From positions 2,046,001 through 2,110,000 of the forward strand of contig NZ_CP126271.1 in the NCBI RefSeq assembly GCF_003234655.2: a DNA stretch of 64,000 nt. Direction: 5' to 3'. The position numbers and the translations under genes are program-made. Below the pieces are notes generated by a model that worked only from the letters and a program-made list of their open reading frames with translations, was not told the DNA's origin and made no database searches. Positions 47,141-55,092 of the stretch are shown piece by piece; position 1 is the first letter of the stretch; each line of letters opens with the position of its first letter. This DNA comes from Curtobacterium sp. MCLR17_007. Lineage in GTDB: Bacteria; Actinomycetota; Actinomycetes; Actinomycetales; Microbacteriaceae.

Positions 47141-47611
47141 GCGGGACTCCTGGTCCCCGGCGACCGTCCGACCGGACGGTCCACGGTCGCCTCCGACGGG
47201 CGCTCGCCCACCGGCGACCGCGCCGAGCACACCGTTGACGAACCCGGCGGACTCCTCCGTCGAGAGCGACTGCGCGAGTTCGACCGCCTCGGAGATGGCG
47301 ACCGCGTCGGGCACCTCGTCGTTGAACCGGATCTCCCACACGCCCATCCGCAGGATGCACCGGTCGAGCACCGGCATGCGCGGGATCGACCAGCCCTGGG
47401 CGTGCTCGACGATCACGGCGTCGATCTCGGAGCGGGCCTCGTCCACGCCGGTGACGACCTGTCGCGCGTAGTCCCAGCTGGACGCACGCTCGGGCTGGTC
47501 GAGGTGGCGGACGGTCTCGGTCGCCAGCACGTCGGCGATCGGGAGCTCACGCACCTCGGCCACGTACAGCATGTCGAGGGCGCGCTTGCGGGCCTTGGAA
47601 CGAGCACTCAT
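47138..47611 (-). CDS. nusB: Transcription antitermination factor NusB
   Basis: A 157-residue all-helical RNA-binding protein of the rRNA antitermination complex. SARSKARKRALDMLYVAEVR, VLDRCILRMGVWEI and PDAVAISEAVELAQSLSTEE are typical, as is GFVNGVLGAVA. A polar 20-residue C-terminal tail is extra. It is 11 bp after efp and upstream of pyrR. Confidence 0.95.
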   Translation of the reverse strand: MSARSKARKRALDMLYVAEVRELPIADVLATETVRHLDQPERASSWDYARQVVTGVDEARSEIDAVIVEHAQGWSIPRMPVLDRCILRMGVWEIRFNDEVPDAVAISEAVELAQSLSTEESAGFVNGVLGAVAGGRAPVGGDRGPSGRTVAGDQESR

Positions 47612-47622
47612 GTGGCAGCGCC

Positions 47623-48186
47623 CTAGTCGTTGACGCGGCCGAGGTAGTTGCCGTCGCGCGTGTCGATCTTCACCTTGGTGTCGGTCTCGAGGTACAGCGG
47701 CACCTGGATCTGGTAACCGGTGGCCTTGATGGTCGCCGGCTTCGTGCCACCCGACGAGCGGTCGCCCTGCAGGCCCGGCTCGGTCTCGATCTCGGTGACG
47801 ATCGAGGTGGGGAGCTCGATGTAGAGGGGGTTGCCCTCGTTCATCGCGATGGTGACCATCGCCGACTCGAGCAGGAAGTTCTTCGCGTCGCCGACGACCG
47901 TGGCGGGGACCGGGACCTGGTCGTAGGTGTCGGTGTCCATGAACACGTACGAGTCGCCGTCCTCGTAGAGGAACTGGTAGTCACGGCGGTCGACCGTCGC
48001 GGTCTCGATCTTGGCGCCGGCGTTGAACGTGCGGTCGACGACCTTGCCGGAGACGACGTTCTTCAGCTTGGTGCGGACGAACGCACCACCCTTGCCGGGC
48101 TTGACGTGCTGGAACTCGACGACCGACCAGAGCTGCCCGTCGATGATGAGAACGGCGCCGTTCTTGATGTCAGTGGTACTGGCCAT
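47623..48186 (-). CDS. efp: Translation elongation factor P
   Basis: A 187-residue three-domain factor that relieves ribosome stalling at polyproline. Lys in [16 protein letters not shown] is the residue facing the P-site tRNA; the C-terminal signature is [18 protein letters not shown] and [11 protein letters not shown]. The ATG at 48186 has no strong ribosome binding site. TACACT at 48255-48250 (minus) is a possible -10, with a leader of about 57 nt. Confidence 0.96.
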   Translation of the reverse strand: MASTTDIKNGAVLIIDGQLWSVVEFQHVKPGKGGAFVRTKLKNVVSGKVVDRTFNAGAKIETATVDRRDYQFLYEDGDSYVFMDTDTYDQVPVPATVVGDAKNFLLESAMVTIAMNEGNPLYIELPTSIVTEIETEPGLQGDRSSGGTKPATIKATGYQIQVPLYLETDTKVKIDTRDGNYLGRVND

Positions 48187-48264
48187 GGGTGTCGATGTCC
48201 AATTCGTGTTGAGGAATGAAGGGGTGCGGGCGGCTGGGTGCCCCGGACGAGTGTAGCCGACCGC

Positions 48265-48318
48265 CTCAGTCCCGCCGTCGTGCCCGCCGAGCGTCTCAGT
48301 CCCGCCGTCGTGCCCGCC
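48265..48318. repeat. 30-bp tandem duplication at the ABC1 kinase 3' end
   Basis: Two identical 24-base copies, 48265-48288 and 48295-48318, spaced by 30. The downstream copy includes the last codons (RARRRD) and stop of the kinase gene on the minus strand; the other repeats them after the stop, so the gene terminus is duplicated. Confidence 0.85.
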
Positions 48319-49987
48319 AGGCATCGATCGCGGCCCAGCCGAGCAGCACCACGGTCGCCCCGCCGAGCAGGCCACCCGCTGCACCCGTGCTCAGCACCGC
48401 GGTCGGCCGGCTCGGCATCGTCAGGTACACGATCGACAGGATCCCGGCGCCCGAACCGAGGAGCACGAGCAGGATCCGCCGGATCATGCCCGACACCGTC
48501 CGGCGGTCGCGCTGGTCGGCGAGCAGGCGGATGTTCACCGACAGGCGGTTCTGCTCGATCGCCTCGCCGATGCGGTCGACCCGGCGCGGCAAGCGCCGGA
48601 CCGTCGAGACCAGGCCGAACAGCTCGCGGGCGGCGATGCCGCCCAGCACGCTGGGTCGGAGCTGGTCGCGGATCTGCTCGCTCGCGAGGTTGCGCGACTC
48701 GTCGAGCAGGTCGAACGACGGCAGCAACGTGCGGAGCGTGCCCTCGAAGATGGCCAGCGCCCGGGCGGCCGCGACGAAGTCCGGCGGGGGCTTCAACCGG
48801 TAGCGGCCGAACACCTCGACCGCGTCGTCGACCGTCTGCACGCCGATGCGGGCACCGGGCCCGAGCTCGTCCGCCACGAACCGCGCGATGTCCCGCCGGA
48901 AGTCCGGTTCGTCCTCGGCGCGGCGCACCGGCGCCATGCGCAGCACCGCGTCCGCGATGCGCGTCGTGTCGTTCTGGATGTACGCCGCGACGAGTTCCTG
49001 CACGACGTCGCGCAGGGTCGGGTCGAGTCGTCCCACCGATCCGAAGTCGATGAGTGCGGGGCGACCGTCGGGCAGCAGCAGGACGTTCCCCGGGTGCAGG
49101 TCGCCGTGGTAGATCCCGTCGAAGACGACCTGTCGCAGGAACACCCGCAGGATGGCCCGCATCGGTCCGTCCAGGTCGCGATCGGCACGGGACGCCCGGA
49201 TCGCGCTCAGCGTGTCGCCCTCGAGGAACTCCATCACGAGCACGCGTCGGCCGGACAGCTCGGGGTACGAGGCCGGGAAGCGGACCTCGTCCGGACGAGC
49301 GCTGCGTTCCTGCGCCGCACGCAGGGTCTCGAGGTTCCGGAGCTCGGACCGGAAGTCCACCTGGCGGATCAAGTCGTCGGCGTACTGCTGCGCGACGTCC
49401 CGCACGCCGACCTGTCTGGCCTCGGCCGAGGTGCGCGCCATGAACGTGACCACCCGCAACGCGATGTCGACGTCGCGACGGACGGCGTCGTCGATGCCGG
49501 GACGCTGCACCTTGACCGCCACAGCGGTGCCGTCGTGCAGTCGCGCCCGGTGGACCTGCGCGATCGACGCCGCGGCCACGGGCGTCGCGTCGAAGGACTG
49601 GAACAGCTCGTCGACCGGTGCGTGCAGTTCGCTGGCGAGCAGTTCGGCGACCTCGGACGGATCAGCCGGCGAGACCCCCTCCTGCAACGACGCCAGGCCG
49701 TCGGTCCACTCGTCGGGCAGCAGGTCGTCGCGTGTGGAGAGCAGCTGGCCCATCTTCACGAACCCGCCACCGGCCTCCTCGAGCGCCAGGCGGAGGTGCT
49801 CGGCCTGGCTGCGCCGCTTGTCGGAGGTCTCCGGGTCGCGGGAGAAGTCCAGCCGGCGGAAGGGCAGGAGGTCGTGACGGCGGGCGATGGACAGCAGTTC
49901 GGCGAAGCGGCGCGCGCGGGTCCGGAGGGTTCCCGCGTCGACGGCCTGCCCGCCGCCGAGGTCGCTCAGGCGGGGAGGGTTGGGCAC
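48296..49987 (-). CDS. ABC1/UbiB-family atypical kinase
   Basis: A 563-residue membrane-associated protein. UbiB/ADCK marks in order: the KxGQ motif [14 protein letters not shown] (near residue 77), the Ala-rich loop [43 protein letters not shown] and [12 protein letters not shown]. Two transmembrane helices follow at about 495-555. UbiB proteins assist quinone or other isoprenoid lipid metabolism; since actinobacteria use menaquinone, the substrate here is unknown. The start is GTG at 49987. It lies between aroB and efp, where other actinobacteria often have pepQ. Confidence 0.9.
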   Translation of the reverse strand: MPNPPRLSDLGGGQAVDAGTLRTRARRFAELLSIARRHDLLPFRRLDFSRDPETSDKRRSQAEHLRLALEEAGGGFVKMGQLLSTRDDLLPDEWTDGLASLQEGVSPADPSEVAELLASELHAPVDELFQSFDATPVAAASIAQVHRARLHDGTAVAVKVQRPGIDDAVRRDVDIALRVVTFMARTSAEARQVGVRDVAQQYADDLIRQVDFRSELRNLETLRAAQERSARPDEVRFPASYPELSGRRVLVMEFLEGDTLSAIRASRADRDLDGPMRAILRVFLRQVVFDGIYHGDLHPGNVLLLPDGRPALIDFGSVGRLDPTLRDVVQELVAAYIQNDTTRIADAVLRMAPVRRAEDEPDFRRDIARFVADELGPGARIGVQTVDDAVEVFGRYRLKPPPDFVAAARALAIFEGTLRTLLPSFDLLDESRNLASEQIRDQLRPSVLGGIAARELFGLVSTVRRLPRRVDRIGEAIEQNRLSVNIRLLADQRDRRTVSGMIRRILLVLLGSGAGILSIVYLTMPSRPTAVLSTGAAGGLLGGATVVLLGWAAIDAWRARRRD

Positions 49988-50079
49988 TCAGCCAGCATGC
50001 TCCCCCGGCCTGGGGTTCCGCAGGCGACTCCTCCACAGGACGGGAGGCCCGGCTCGTCCCCCACAGGACGGTTCCGCCC

Positions 50080-50098
50080 GCCCCGCGGTCGTCGGGGC
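50080..50098 (-). terminator. Weak hairpin after aroB
   Basis: GCCCCG (50080-50085) pairs with CGGGGC (50093-50098) 22 bp beyond the aroB stop. The rest of the 132-bp gap to the ABC1 gene contains two copies of CCACAGGACGG and one GACGGGAGGCCCGG, but no clear promoter. Confidence 0.4.
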
Positions 50099-50119
50099 CG
50101 CGTCAGGGTCGCCCCGTGG

Positions 50120-51217
50120 CTAGACCCCGACCTCTTGGTACGCGGTGAACAGCAGGTGGTCCTCGGGCCCCTCCAGCACCACCGGCTTGCCGACACCGTC
50201 GAGCACGATGAACCGGAGCATGCCGGCCCGGGCCTTCTTGTCCCGGCGCATCGTCGCCAGCAGCGACTGCCAGCGCCCGAGTGGGTACGTCGTCGGCAGC
50301 GACAGTGCGTCCAGGATCGCCCGGTGGCGGTCGACGGTGGCGTCGTCCAGGTGCCCGGTCAGACGCGCGAGCTCCGCGGCGAAGACCATGCCGACCGACA
50401 CCGCCGCACCGTGCCGCCACTGGTAGCGCTCGGCGTGCTCGATCGCGTGCCCCAGGGTGTGTCCGTAGTTGAGGACCTCGCGTCGGCCCTGTTCCGTGAA
50501 GTCGTCCGACACCACGCGTGCCTTGAGCTCGATCGCGAGCTCGACGACGCGGCGGAACTCCGGCGTGGTCGGGTCCGTCGCGCGCTCGACGTCGGCCTCG
50601 ATGACGTCGAGGATCTCGGGCACGGCGATGAACCCGGCCTTGACGATCTCGGCGAAGCCGGTCAGCACGTCGTTCCGGGGCAGCGTCGCCAGCAGGTCCA
50701 GGTCGGCCACGACCGCGTGCGGTGCGGCGAAGGCACCGACCAGGTTCTTGCCCTCGTTCGTGTTGATGCCGGTCTTGCCGCCGACGCTGGCGTCGACCAT
50801 CCCGAGCACGCTCGTCGGGATCGACACGTACGGCACGCCTCGGAGCCAGGTCGCGGCGACGAACCCGGCCAGGTCGGTGACGGCCCCGCCGCCGAGCCCG
50901 ATCACGGCATCGGTCCGGGTGAAGTCGGACTGGCCCATCACCTGCCAGCAGAACGCGGCCACCTCGACGCGCTTGGCCGCCTCGGCATCGGGGACCTCGG
51001 CGATGAGTGCCTCGAGGCCGGCGTCCACGAGCAGCACCCGCAGTGCCTCCGCACGGGCACCGAGCGTGGGGGCGTGCACGATGAGCACCTTCGCGACGCG
51101 GGGGCCGAGCAGCGCGGGCACCGAGTCGAGCAGCCCGCTCCCGACCGCGACCACGTAGCCGTCCTCGCCGCCGACGCGGATCTCGGTGGTGCCCTCGGGC
51201 AGGGTCGACTCGGTCAC
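50120..51217 (-). CDS. aroB: 3-Dehydroquinate synthase
   Basis: A 365-residue NAD- and metal-dependent enzyme that cyclises DAHP. Signatures: VIGLGGGAVTDLAGFVAATW, VPYVSIPTSVLGMVDASVGGKTGIN in two parts (TSVLGMVDASVGGKTG), KNLVGAFAAPHAVV and the metal-binding NYGHTLGHAIEH. The GTG at 51217 has GAGGAG at good spacing. It follows aroK by 17 bp and completes the aroC-aroK-aroB group. Confidence 0.96.
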   Translation of the reverse strand: MTESTLPEGTTEIRVGGEDGYVVAVGSGLLDSVPALLGPRVAKVLIVHAPTLGARAEALRVLLVDAGLEALIAEVPDAEAAKRVEVAAFCWQVMGQSDFTRTDAVIGLGGGAVTDLAGFVAATWLRGVPYVSIPTSVLGMVDASVGGKTGINTNEGKNLVGAFAAPHAVVADLDLLATLPRNDVLTGFAEIVKAGFIAVPEILDVIEADVERATDPTTPEFRRVVELAIELKARVVSDDFTEQGRREVLNYGHTLGHAIEHAERYQWRHGAAVSVGMVFAAELARLTGHLDDATVDRHRAILDALSLPTTYPLGRWQSLLATMRRDKKARAGMLRFIVLDGVGKPVVLEGPEDHLLFTAYQEVGV

Positions 51218-51234
51218 GGTGCTCCTCGTTGGGT

Positions 51235-51753
51235 TCAGTGGTCGGACTGCAGCCAGCGCACGACGTCGTCGACCACGTGCGACATCGGTCGCCGCGAGGT
51301 GTCGACCACGGTGTGCGCGAGTTCCGCGTAGGTCGCGGCGCGCTCGTCCAGGATGGTCTGCCACGCGTCGATGCCGCCGGACGCCAGCAGCGGTCGATCG
51401 GAGCCGGCGATGCGCTCGGCGACGGCCTCGGGCGACACGGTCAGCAGCACGATGCGGGCGCCGGTCAGCGCCTGACGCGTGGCCGCGTGCGTGACCGCTC
51501 CCCCGCCGACGGCGATCACCCCGCCGGCGCCGATTGCCCGCCGTACTGCGTCGGCCTCGAGTTCGCGGAAAGCGGGCTCGCCCCGGTCGGCGAAGATGCC
51601 GGGGATCGGACCGTGCTCGCGCGCGATGACCCGGTCGGTGTCGGTGAAGGGCACGCCGAGGCGCTTCGCGACCCGCTTGCCGACGGTCGACTTGCCCGCG
51701 CCCATCGGGCCGATCACCACGACCGGCGCCTCGGCAGGCTGCTCAGCGCTCAC
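51235..51753 (-). CDS. aroK: Shikimate kinase
   Basis: A 172-residue P-loop kinase. [18 protein letters not shown] is Walker [14 protein letters not shown] holds the shikimate-binding Asp, and AVGGGAVTH and DRPLLASGG (lid Arg) follow. The start is GTG at 51753 in a GTGA overlap with the aroC stop. Confidence 0.95.
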   Translation of the reverse strand: MSAEQPAEAPVVVIGPMGAGKSTVGKRVAKRLGVPFTDTDRVIAREHGPIPGIFADRGEPAFRELEADAVRRAIGAGGVIAVGGGAVTHAATRQALTGARIVLLTVSPEAVAERIAGSDRPLLASGGIDAWQTILDERAATYAELAHTVVDTSRRPMSHVVDDVVRWLQSDH

Positions 51754-52970
51754 CAGGTCGTGGAGTGCGCTGCCGGCTCGGTGCGGCGCGAGCGCAGGGT
51801 CTCCGGGATCGACGCGAGGTACGACTCCAGGTTGCGCTTGGTCTCGACGACGTTGTCGCCGCCGAACTTCTCGAGGACGGCGTCGGCCAGGGTCAGGGCG
51901 ACCATCGCCTCGGCGACCACACCGGAGGCCGGCACGGCACAGACGTCGGAGCGCTGGTGGTGCGCCGAAGCGTCCTCGCCGGTGGCGACGTCGATCGTGT
52001 GCAGGGCGTGGGGGATGGTGGCGATCGGCTTCATCGCGGCACGGACCCGGAGCACGGTGCCCGTGGACATGCCACCCTCGGTGCCGCCCGCTCGGTCGCT
52101 CGTGCGGATGATCTCGCCGTCTTCGCGGTACAGCTCGTCGTGCGCCTCGGAGCCGCGGCGTCCCGCGGTCTGGAAGCCGTCGCCGACCTCGACGCCCTTG
52201 ATCGCCTGGATGCCCATGATCGCCGCGGCGAGCCGGGCGTCGAGGCGGCGGTCCCACTGCACGTGCGAGCCGAGCCCCGGCGGGACCCCGTAGAACAGGA
52301 CCTCGACGACACCGCCGAGGGTGTCGCCGTCCTTCTTGGCGGCCTCGACCTCGGTGACCATGCGGGCCGAGGTGTCGGCGTCGAAGCACCGCAGCTGGTC
52401 CTCGTCGAGGCGGTCGACGTCGTCGGGCTGCGGGAGTGCCGTGCCGTCGGGCACCCGGACGGTGCCCACCTGCAGGGTGTGGGCGACGGAGCGCATGCCG
52501 AGCTCGGCGAGGAAGGCCTTGGCGACGGCGCCGAGCGCGACGCGGGCCGCGGTCTCGCGGGCGGACGCGCGCTCGAGGATCGGTCGGGCCTCGTCGAAGC
52601 CGTACTTCTGCATGCCGACCAGGTCGGCGTGCCCGGGACGGGGTCGGGTCAGCGGGGCACTGCGGCCGCGGGAGAGCTCGGTCTGCTCGACCGGCTCGGG
52701 GTTCATGACCTCGACCCACTTCGGCCACTCGGTGTTGCCGATGCGGATGGCGATCGGGCTGCCCAGGGAGTAGCCGTGCCGGACACCGCCCGAGACGTGC
52801 AGCTCGTCCTGCTCGAATTTCATGCGGGAGCCACGACCGTAGCCCAGCTTGCGCCGAGCGAGGTCGGTGCGGATGGACTCGAACGACACCGGGACGCCAG
52901 CGGGCAGGCCCTCGAGCATCGCGATCAGTTCGGGTCCGTGGGACTCACCAGCGGTCAACCAACGAAGCAT
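51750..52970 (-). CDS. aroC: Chorismate synthase
   Basis: A 406-residue FMN-dependent enzyme, last of the shikimate pathway. Signatures: [71 protein letters not shown] and [18 protein letters not shown] place the start at ATG 52970 ([10 protein letters not shown]) because GGGAGG is nine bases upstream; ATG 52979 would overlap that site. The site lies in the 3' arm of a hairpin. Confidence 0.95.
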   Translation of the reverse strand: MLRWLTAGESHGPELIAMLEGLPAGVPVSFESIRTDLARRKLGYGRGSRMKFEQDELHVSGGVRHGYSLGSPIAIRIGNTEWPKWVEVMNPEPVEQTELSRGRSAPLTRPRPGHADLVGMQKYGFDEARPILERASARETAARVALGAVAKAFLAELGMRSVAHTLQVGTVRVPDGTALPQPDDVDRLDEDQLRCFDADTSARMVTEVEAAKKDGDTLGGVVEVLFYGVPPGLGSHVQWDRRLDARLAAAIMGIQAIKGVEVGDGFQTAGRRGSEAHDELYREDGEIIRTSDRAGGTEGGMSTGTVLRVRAAMKPIATIPHALHTIDVATGEDASAHHQRSDVCAVPASGVVAEAMVALTLADAVLEKFGGDNVVETKRNLESYLASIPETLRSRRTEPAAHSTTW

Positions 52971-52978
52971 GGTGTCCA

Positions 52979-53020
52979 TCCTCCCACAGGCGCCGTCTGT
53001 GCGACGCGCCCGTGGGAGGA
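52979..53020 (-). promoter_or_regulatory. Hairpin containing the aroC ribosome binding site
   Basis: On the minus strand TCCTCCCAC (53020-53012) pairs perfectly with GTGGGAGGA (52987-52979), with GGCG/CGCC pairing further in. The 3' arm contains the GGGAGG of aroC, nine bases before its ATG, and the 5' arm begins 7 bases after the mltG stop. It may be an mltG terminator without U-tract, a translational control element for aroC, or both. Confidence 0.6.
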
Positions 53021-53027
53021 CCGGCGA

Positions 53028-54569
53028 CTACTGGTACGACGGGTGGGCGCGTAGCCATGCCTGGAACTGCTGCACAGCGGCCTCGTGCTGCGGGAGCGTG
53101 TCGGAGAACACCGTCTCGCCGGTCTCGAGGTTCACCGTGACGAAGTACAGCCAGTTGCCCGTCGCGGGCTGGGTGACGGCCTTGATGGCGACGTCACCCG
53201 GGTTCGAGATCGGCCCCGGCGGCAGTCCCTTGTGCTGGTACGTGTTGTACGGGTTGCCGGAGTCAGAGCGCTCGGCGTCGGTGGTCGTGACGCGGTGCGT
53301 GTTCCCGGTGCCGTAGGCGACCGTCGCGTCCGACTGCAGGAGCATGCCCTGGTCGAGGCGGTTCTGGAAGACGCGCGCGACCTTCGGGAAGTCCGCCGCG
53401 AGACCCGCCTCTTTCTGCACGAGCGAGGCGAACACGATGACGTGCTCCTGGTCGGCCTCGGCGACGCCGGCGTCCTTCAGGTGCTGCTTCATGGTGTCGA
53501 CCATCGACTGGAAGTACTGCTGTGCCGTCCACCCCGGGTTGATCGGGTAGGTGGCCGGGAACAACCAGCCCTCGAGCGACGTGACGCCGCTCGGCAGTCC
53601 GTACGCCGACACGTCCTTCGCCGCGGCCGAGACCTGCGCCTCGGACAGTCCGGCCTTCGAGACCATGCCGGCCTCGATGTCCGCCAGCGCCGTGCCCTCG
53701 GGGATGACGATCGACGCGGTCACCTTGTTGTCCGCGTCCTGCAGGGCGGCGAGGGCGGCCTTCGAACTCATGTGCTTCTTCAACGCGTACGAGCCGGGCT
53801 GGAACTGCACCTCGTTCGAGGTGAGCAGCAGCTTGTAGAACGCCGTCGACGTCTTCACCACGCCGCTGCGCTGCAGGGTCTTCGCGACGTCCTCGCCGAT
53901 GTCGCCCTGCTTGATCGTGATCGTCACCTTCGACGTCCCCGACCCGGTGTAGTCGTCGGTCTCCTGCTTGCCCGAGACCGCCGCGATCACCTGCTGCACC
54001 TTCGGTGCGGCGAACGCGTACGCGCCGATGCCGGCCGCGATCACGACCGCGACGATGACGATGCCGGCGACGAGGGCGCCACGCGACCTCCGGTGCGGCT
54101 CGCGCGTCGGACGGGAGGCTCGCCCGCCTCGGCCACGACCCCCACCACCGGCGCCGCCCGCAGCGTCGCCGCCGTTGCCGCCGTTGCCGCCGTTGCCGGC
54201 ACCCTGGTCTGCGTCGCGCGGAGCGCGGGCTGCCGACCCCGTCCCGCCGTCCGCCGCGGAGCGCTCTCCCGGCCCGGTGCCCAGCAGTGCGTGCACCTCG
54301 GGGTGCAGCTGGTCGGTGCCGCGGACGGCAGGGCCGTCAGCCGGAGGGACCGAGGATCCCGCGTCGTCAGGAGCGGGAGACGCGGCGTCCCGCGCCGACG
54401 CGGACTCGCGGGCACGGGCCTCCCGTCGGGAGAGCGGTCGTCCGATCTCGCCTCCGGCAGCCGCAGCGTCGTCGTGGTCGTCTGATCGGCCGTCGGCGGG
54501 CTGCTCAGCCCGCCGTTCGGCGTCGTTGCCGGAGGCGATGATCGCGTTCCAGTCCAGGTCGTCTGCCAA
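53028..54569 (-). CDS. mltG: Endolytic murein transglycosylase
   Basis: A 513-residue membrane enzyme that cuts nascent glycan strands and ends their growth. Residues 1-165 are a disordered cytoplasmic region rich in Ala, Asp and Gly with a GNGGNGGNGG repeat (DNA 54172-54198); one transmembrane helix follows (about 167-190, LVAGIVIVAVVIAAGIGAYAF), then a LysM-like part and the YceG domain with catalytic Glu in FASLVQKEAG and the signature YNTYQHKGLPPGPISNPG. The start is TTG at 54569, just after GAGGA. In this cluster aroE usually follows mltG but is absent. Confidence 0.93.
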   Translation of the reverse strand: MADDLDWNAIIASGNDAERRAEQPADGRSDDHDDAAAAGGEIGRPLSRREARARESASARDAASPAPDDAGSSVPPADGPAVRGTDQLHPEVHALLGTGPGERSAADGGTGSAARAPRDADQGAGNGGNGGNGGDAAGGAGGGGRGRGGRASRPTREPHRRSRGALVAGIVIVAVVIAAGIGAYAFAAPKVQQVIAAVSGKQETDDYTGSGTSKVTITIKQGDIGEDVAKTLQRSGVVKTSTAFYKLLLTSNEVQFQPGSYALKKHMSSKAALAALQDADNKVTASIVIPEGTALADIEAGMVSKAGLSEAQVSAAAKDVSAYGLPSGVTSLEGWLFPATYPINPGWTAQQYFQSMVDTMKQHLKDAGVAEADQEHVIVFASLVQKEAGLAADFPKVARVFQNRLDQGMLLQSDATVAYGTGNTHRVTTTDAERSDSGNPYNTYQHKGLPPGPISNPGDVAIKAVTQPATGNWLYFVTVNLETGETVFSDTLPQHEAAVQQFQAWLRAHPSYQ

Positions 54570-54637
54570 CGGTCCTCGGTCTCTCGGTGGGTGACTCCGC
54601 AGCGGCTCCGTCGATGCGGTGACGACGGGAGGGCAGC

Positions 54638-55090
54638 CTATCCAGGGAGCGTGGCCCCCGGAGGGGCGCCGGACGAGCGCTCGTGGTCGAGCGCATGTTG
54701 CAGAATGATAACAGCGGCCGCTTGGTCGATCACGGCTCGCGACTTCTTCGTGTTCCGGCCGGCCTGGTGCAGGCCGCGCTGCGCCGTGACCGTCGACATC
54801 CGCTCGTCGACCATCCGCACGGGTCGGTGTGCGGCGAGTGCCGCGGCGAACACGCGAGCGTCGGTCGTCGAGGGCGTGTCCCCACCCGACATCGACAGCG
54901 GCAGCCCCACGACCAACTCGAGCACGTCGTACTCGTCCGCGATGGCCACGATCCGGGCGATGTCGGTCTTGTCATCGCGACGGACCGTCTCAACCGGGGT
55001 GGCGATCAGGCCGTCCCGGTCGCACACCGCGACGCCGATCCGGGCGCGACCGACGTCCACGCCGAGTCGCCGCCCGGACCGCATCGGCAC
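54638..55090 (-). CDS. ruvX: Holliday junction resolvase-like RuvX (YqgF)
   Basis: A 150-residue RNase H-fold nuclease implicated in pre-16S rRNA 5' end maturation. RRLGVDVGRARIGVAVCD has the first catalytic Asp, LVVGLPLSMSGGDTPST the second strand, and DERMSTVTAQRGLHQAG and VIDQAAAVIILQHAL complete the site. Start GTG 55090 or ATG 55084 are both possible, within 9 bases of the alaS stop. It lies between alaS and mltG, the standard order. Confidence 0.94.
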   Translation of the reverse strand: MPMRSGRRLGVDVGRARIGVAVCDRDGLIATPVETVRRDDKTDIARIVAIADEYDVLELVVGLPLSMSGGDTPSTTDARVFAAALAAHRPVRMVDERMSTVTAQRGLHQAGRNTKKSRAVIDQAAAVIILQHALDHERSSGAPPGATLPG

Positions 55091-55092
55091 GA

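Noticed and set aside
52970..52979. ATG 52979 as the aroC start
   Set aside because: It overlaps the GGGAGG sequence that serves as ribosome binding site for ATG 52970, and the extra residues Met-Asp-Thr are not typical of the family.
54172..54198. 9-bp repeat in mltG as a mobile or regulatory repeat
   Set aside because: It encodes GNG repeats within a disordered, glycine-rich cytoplasmic segment and is explained by simple in-frame slippage.
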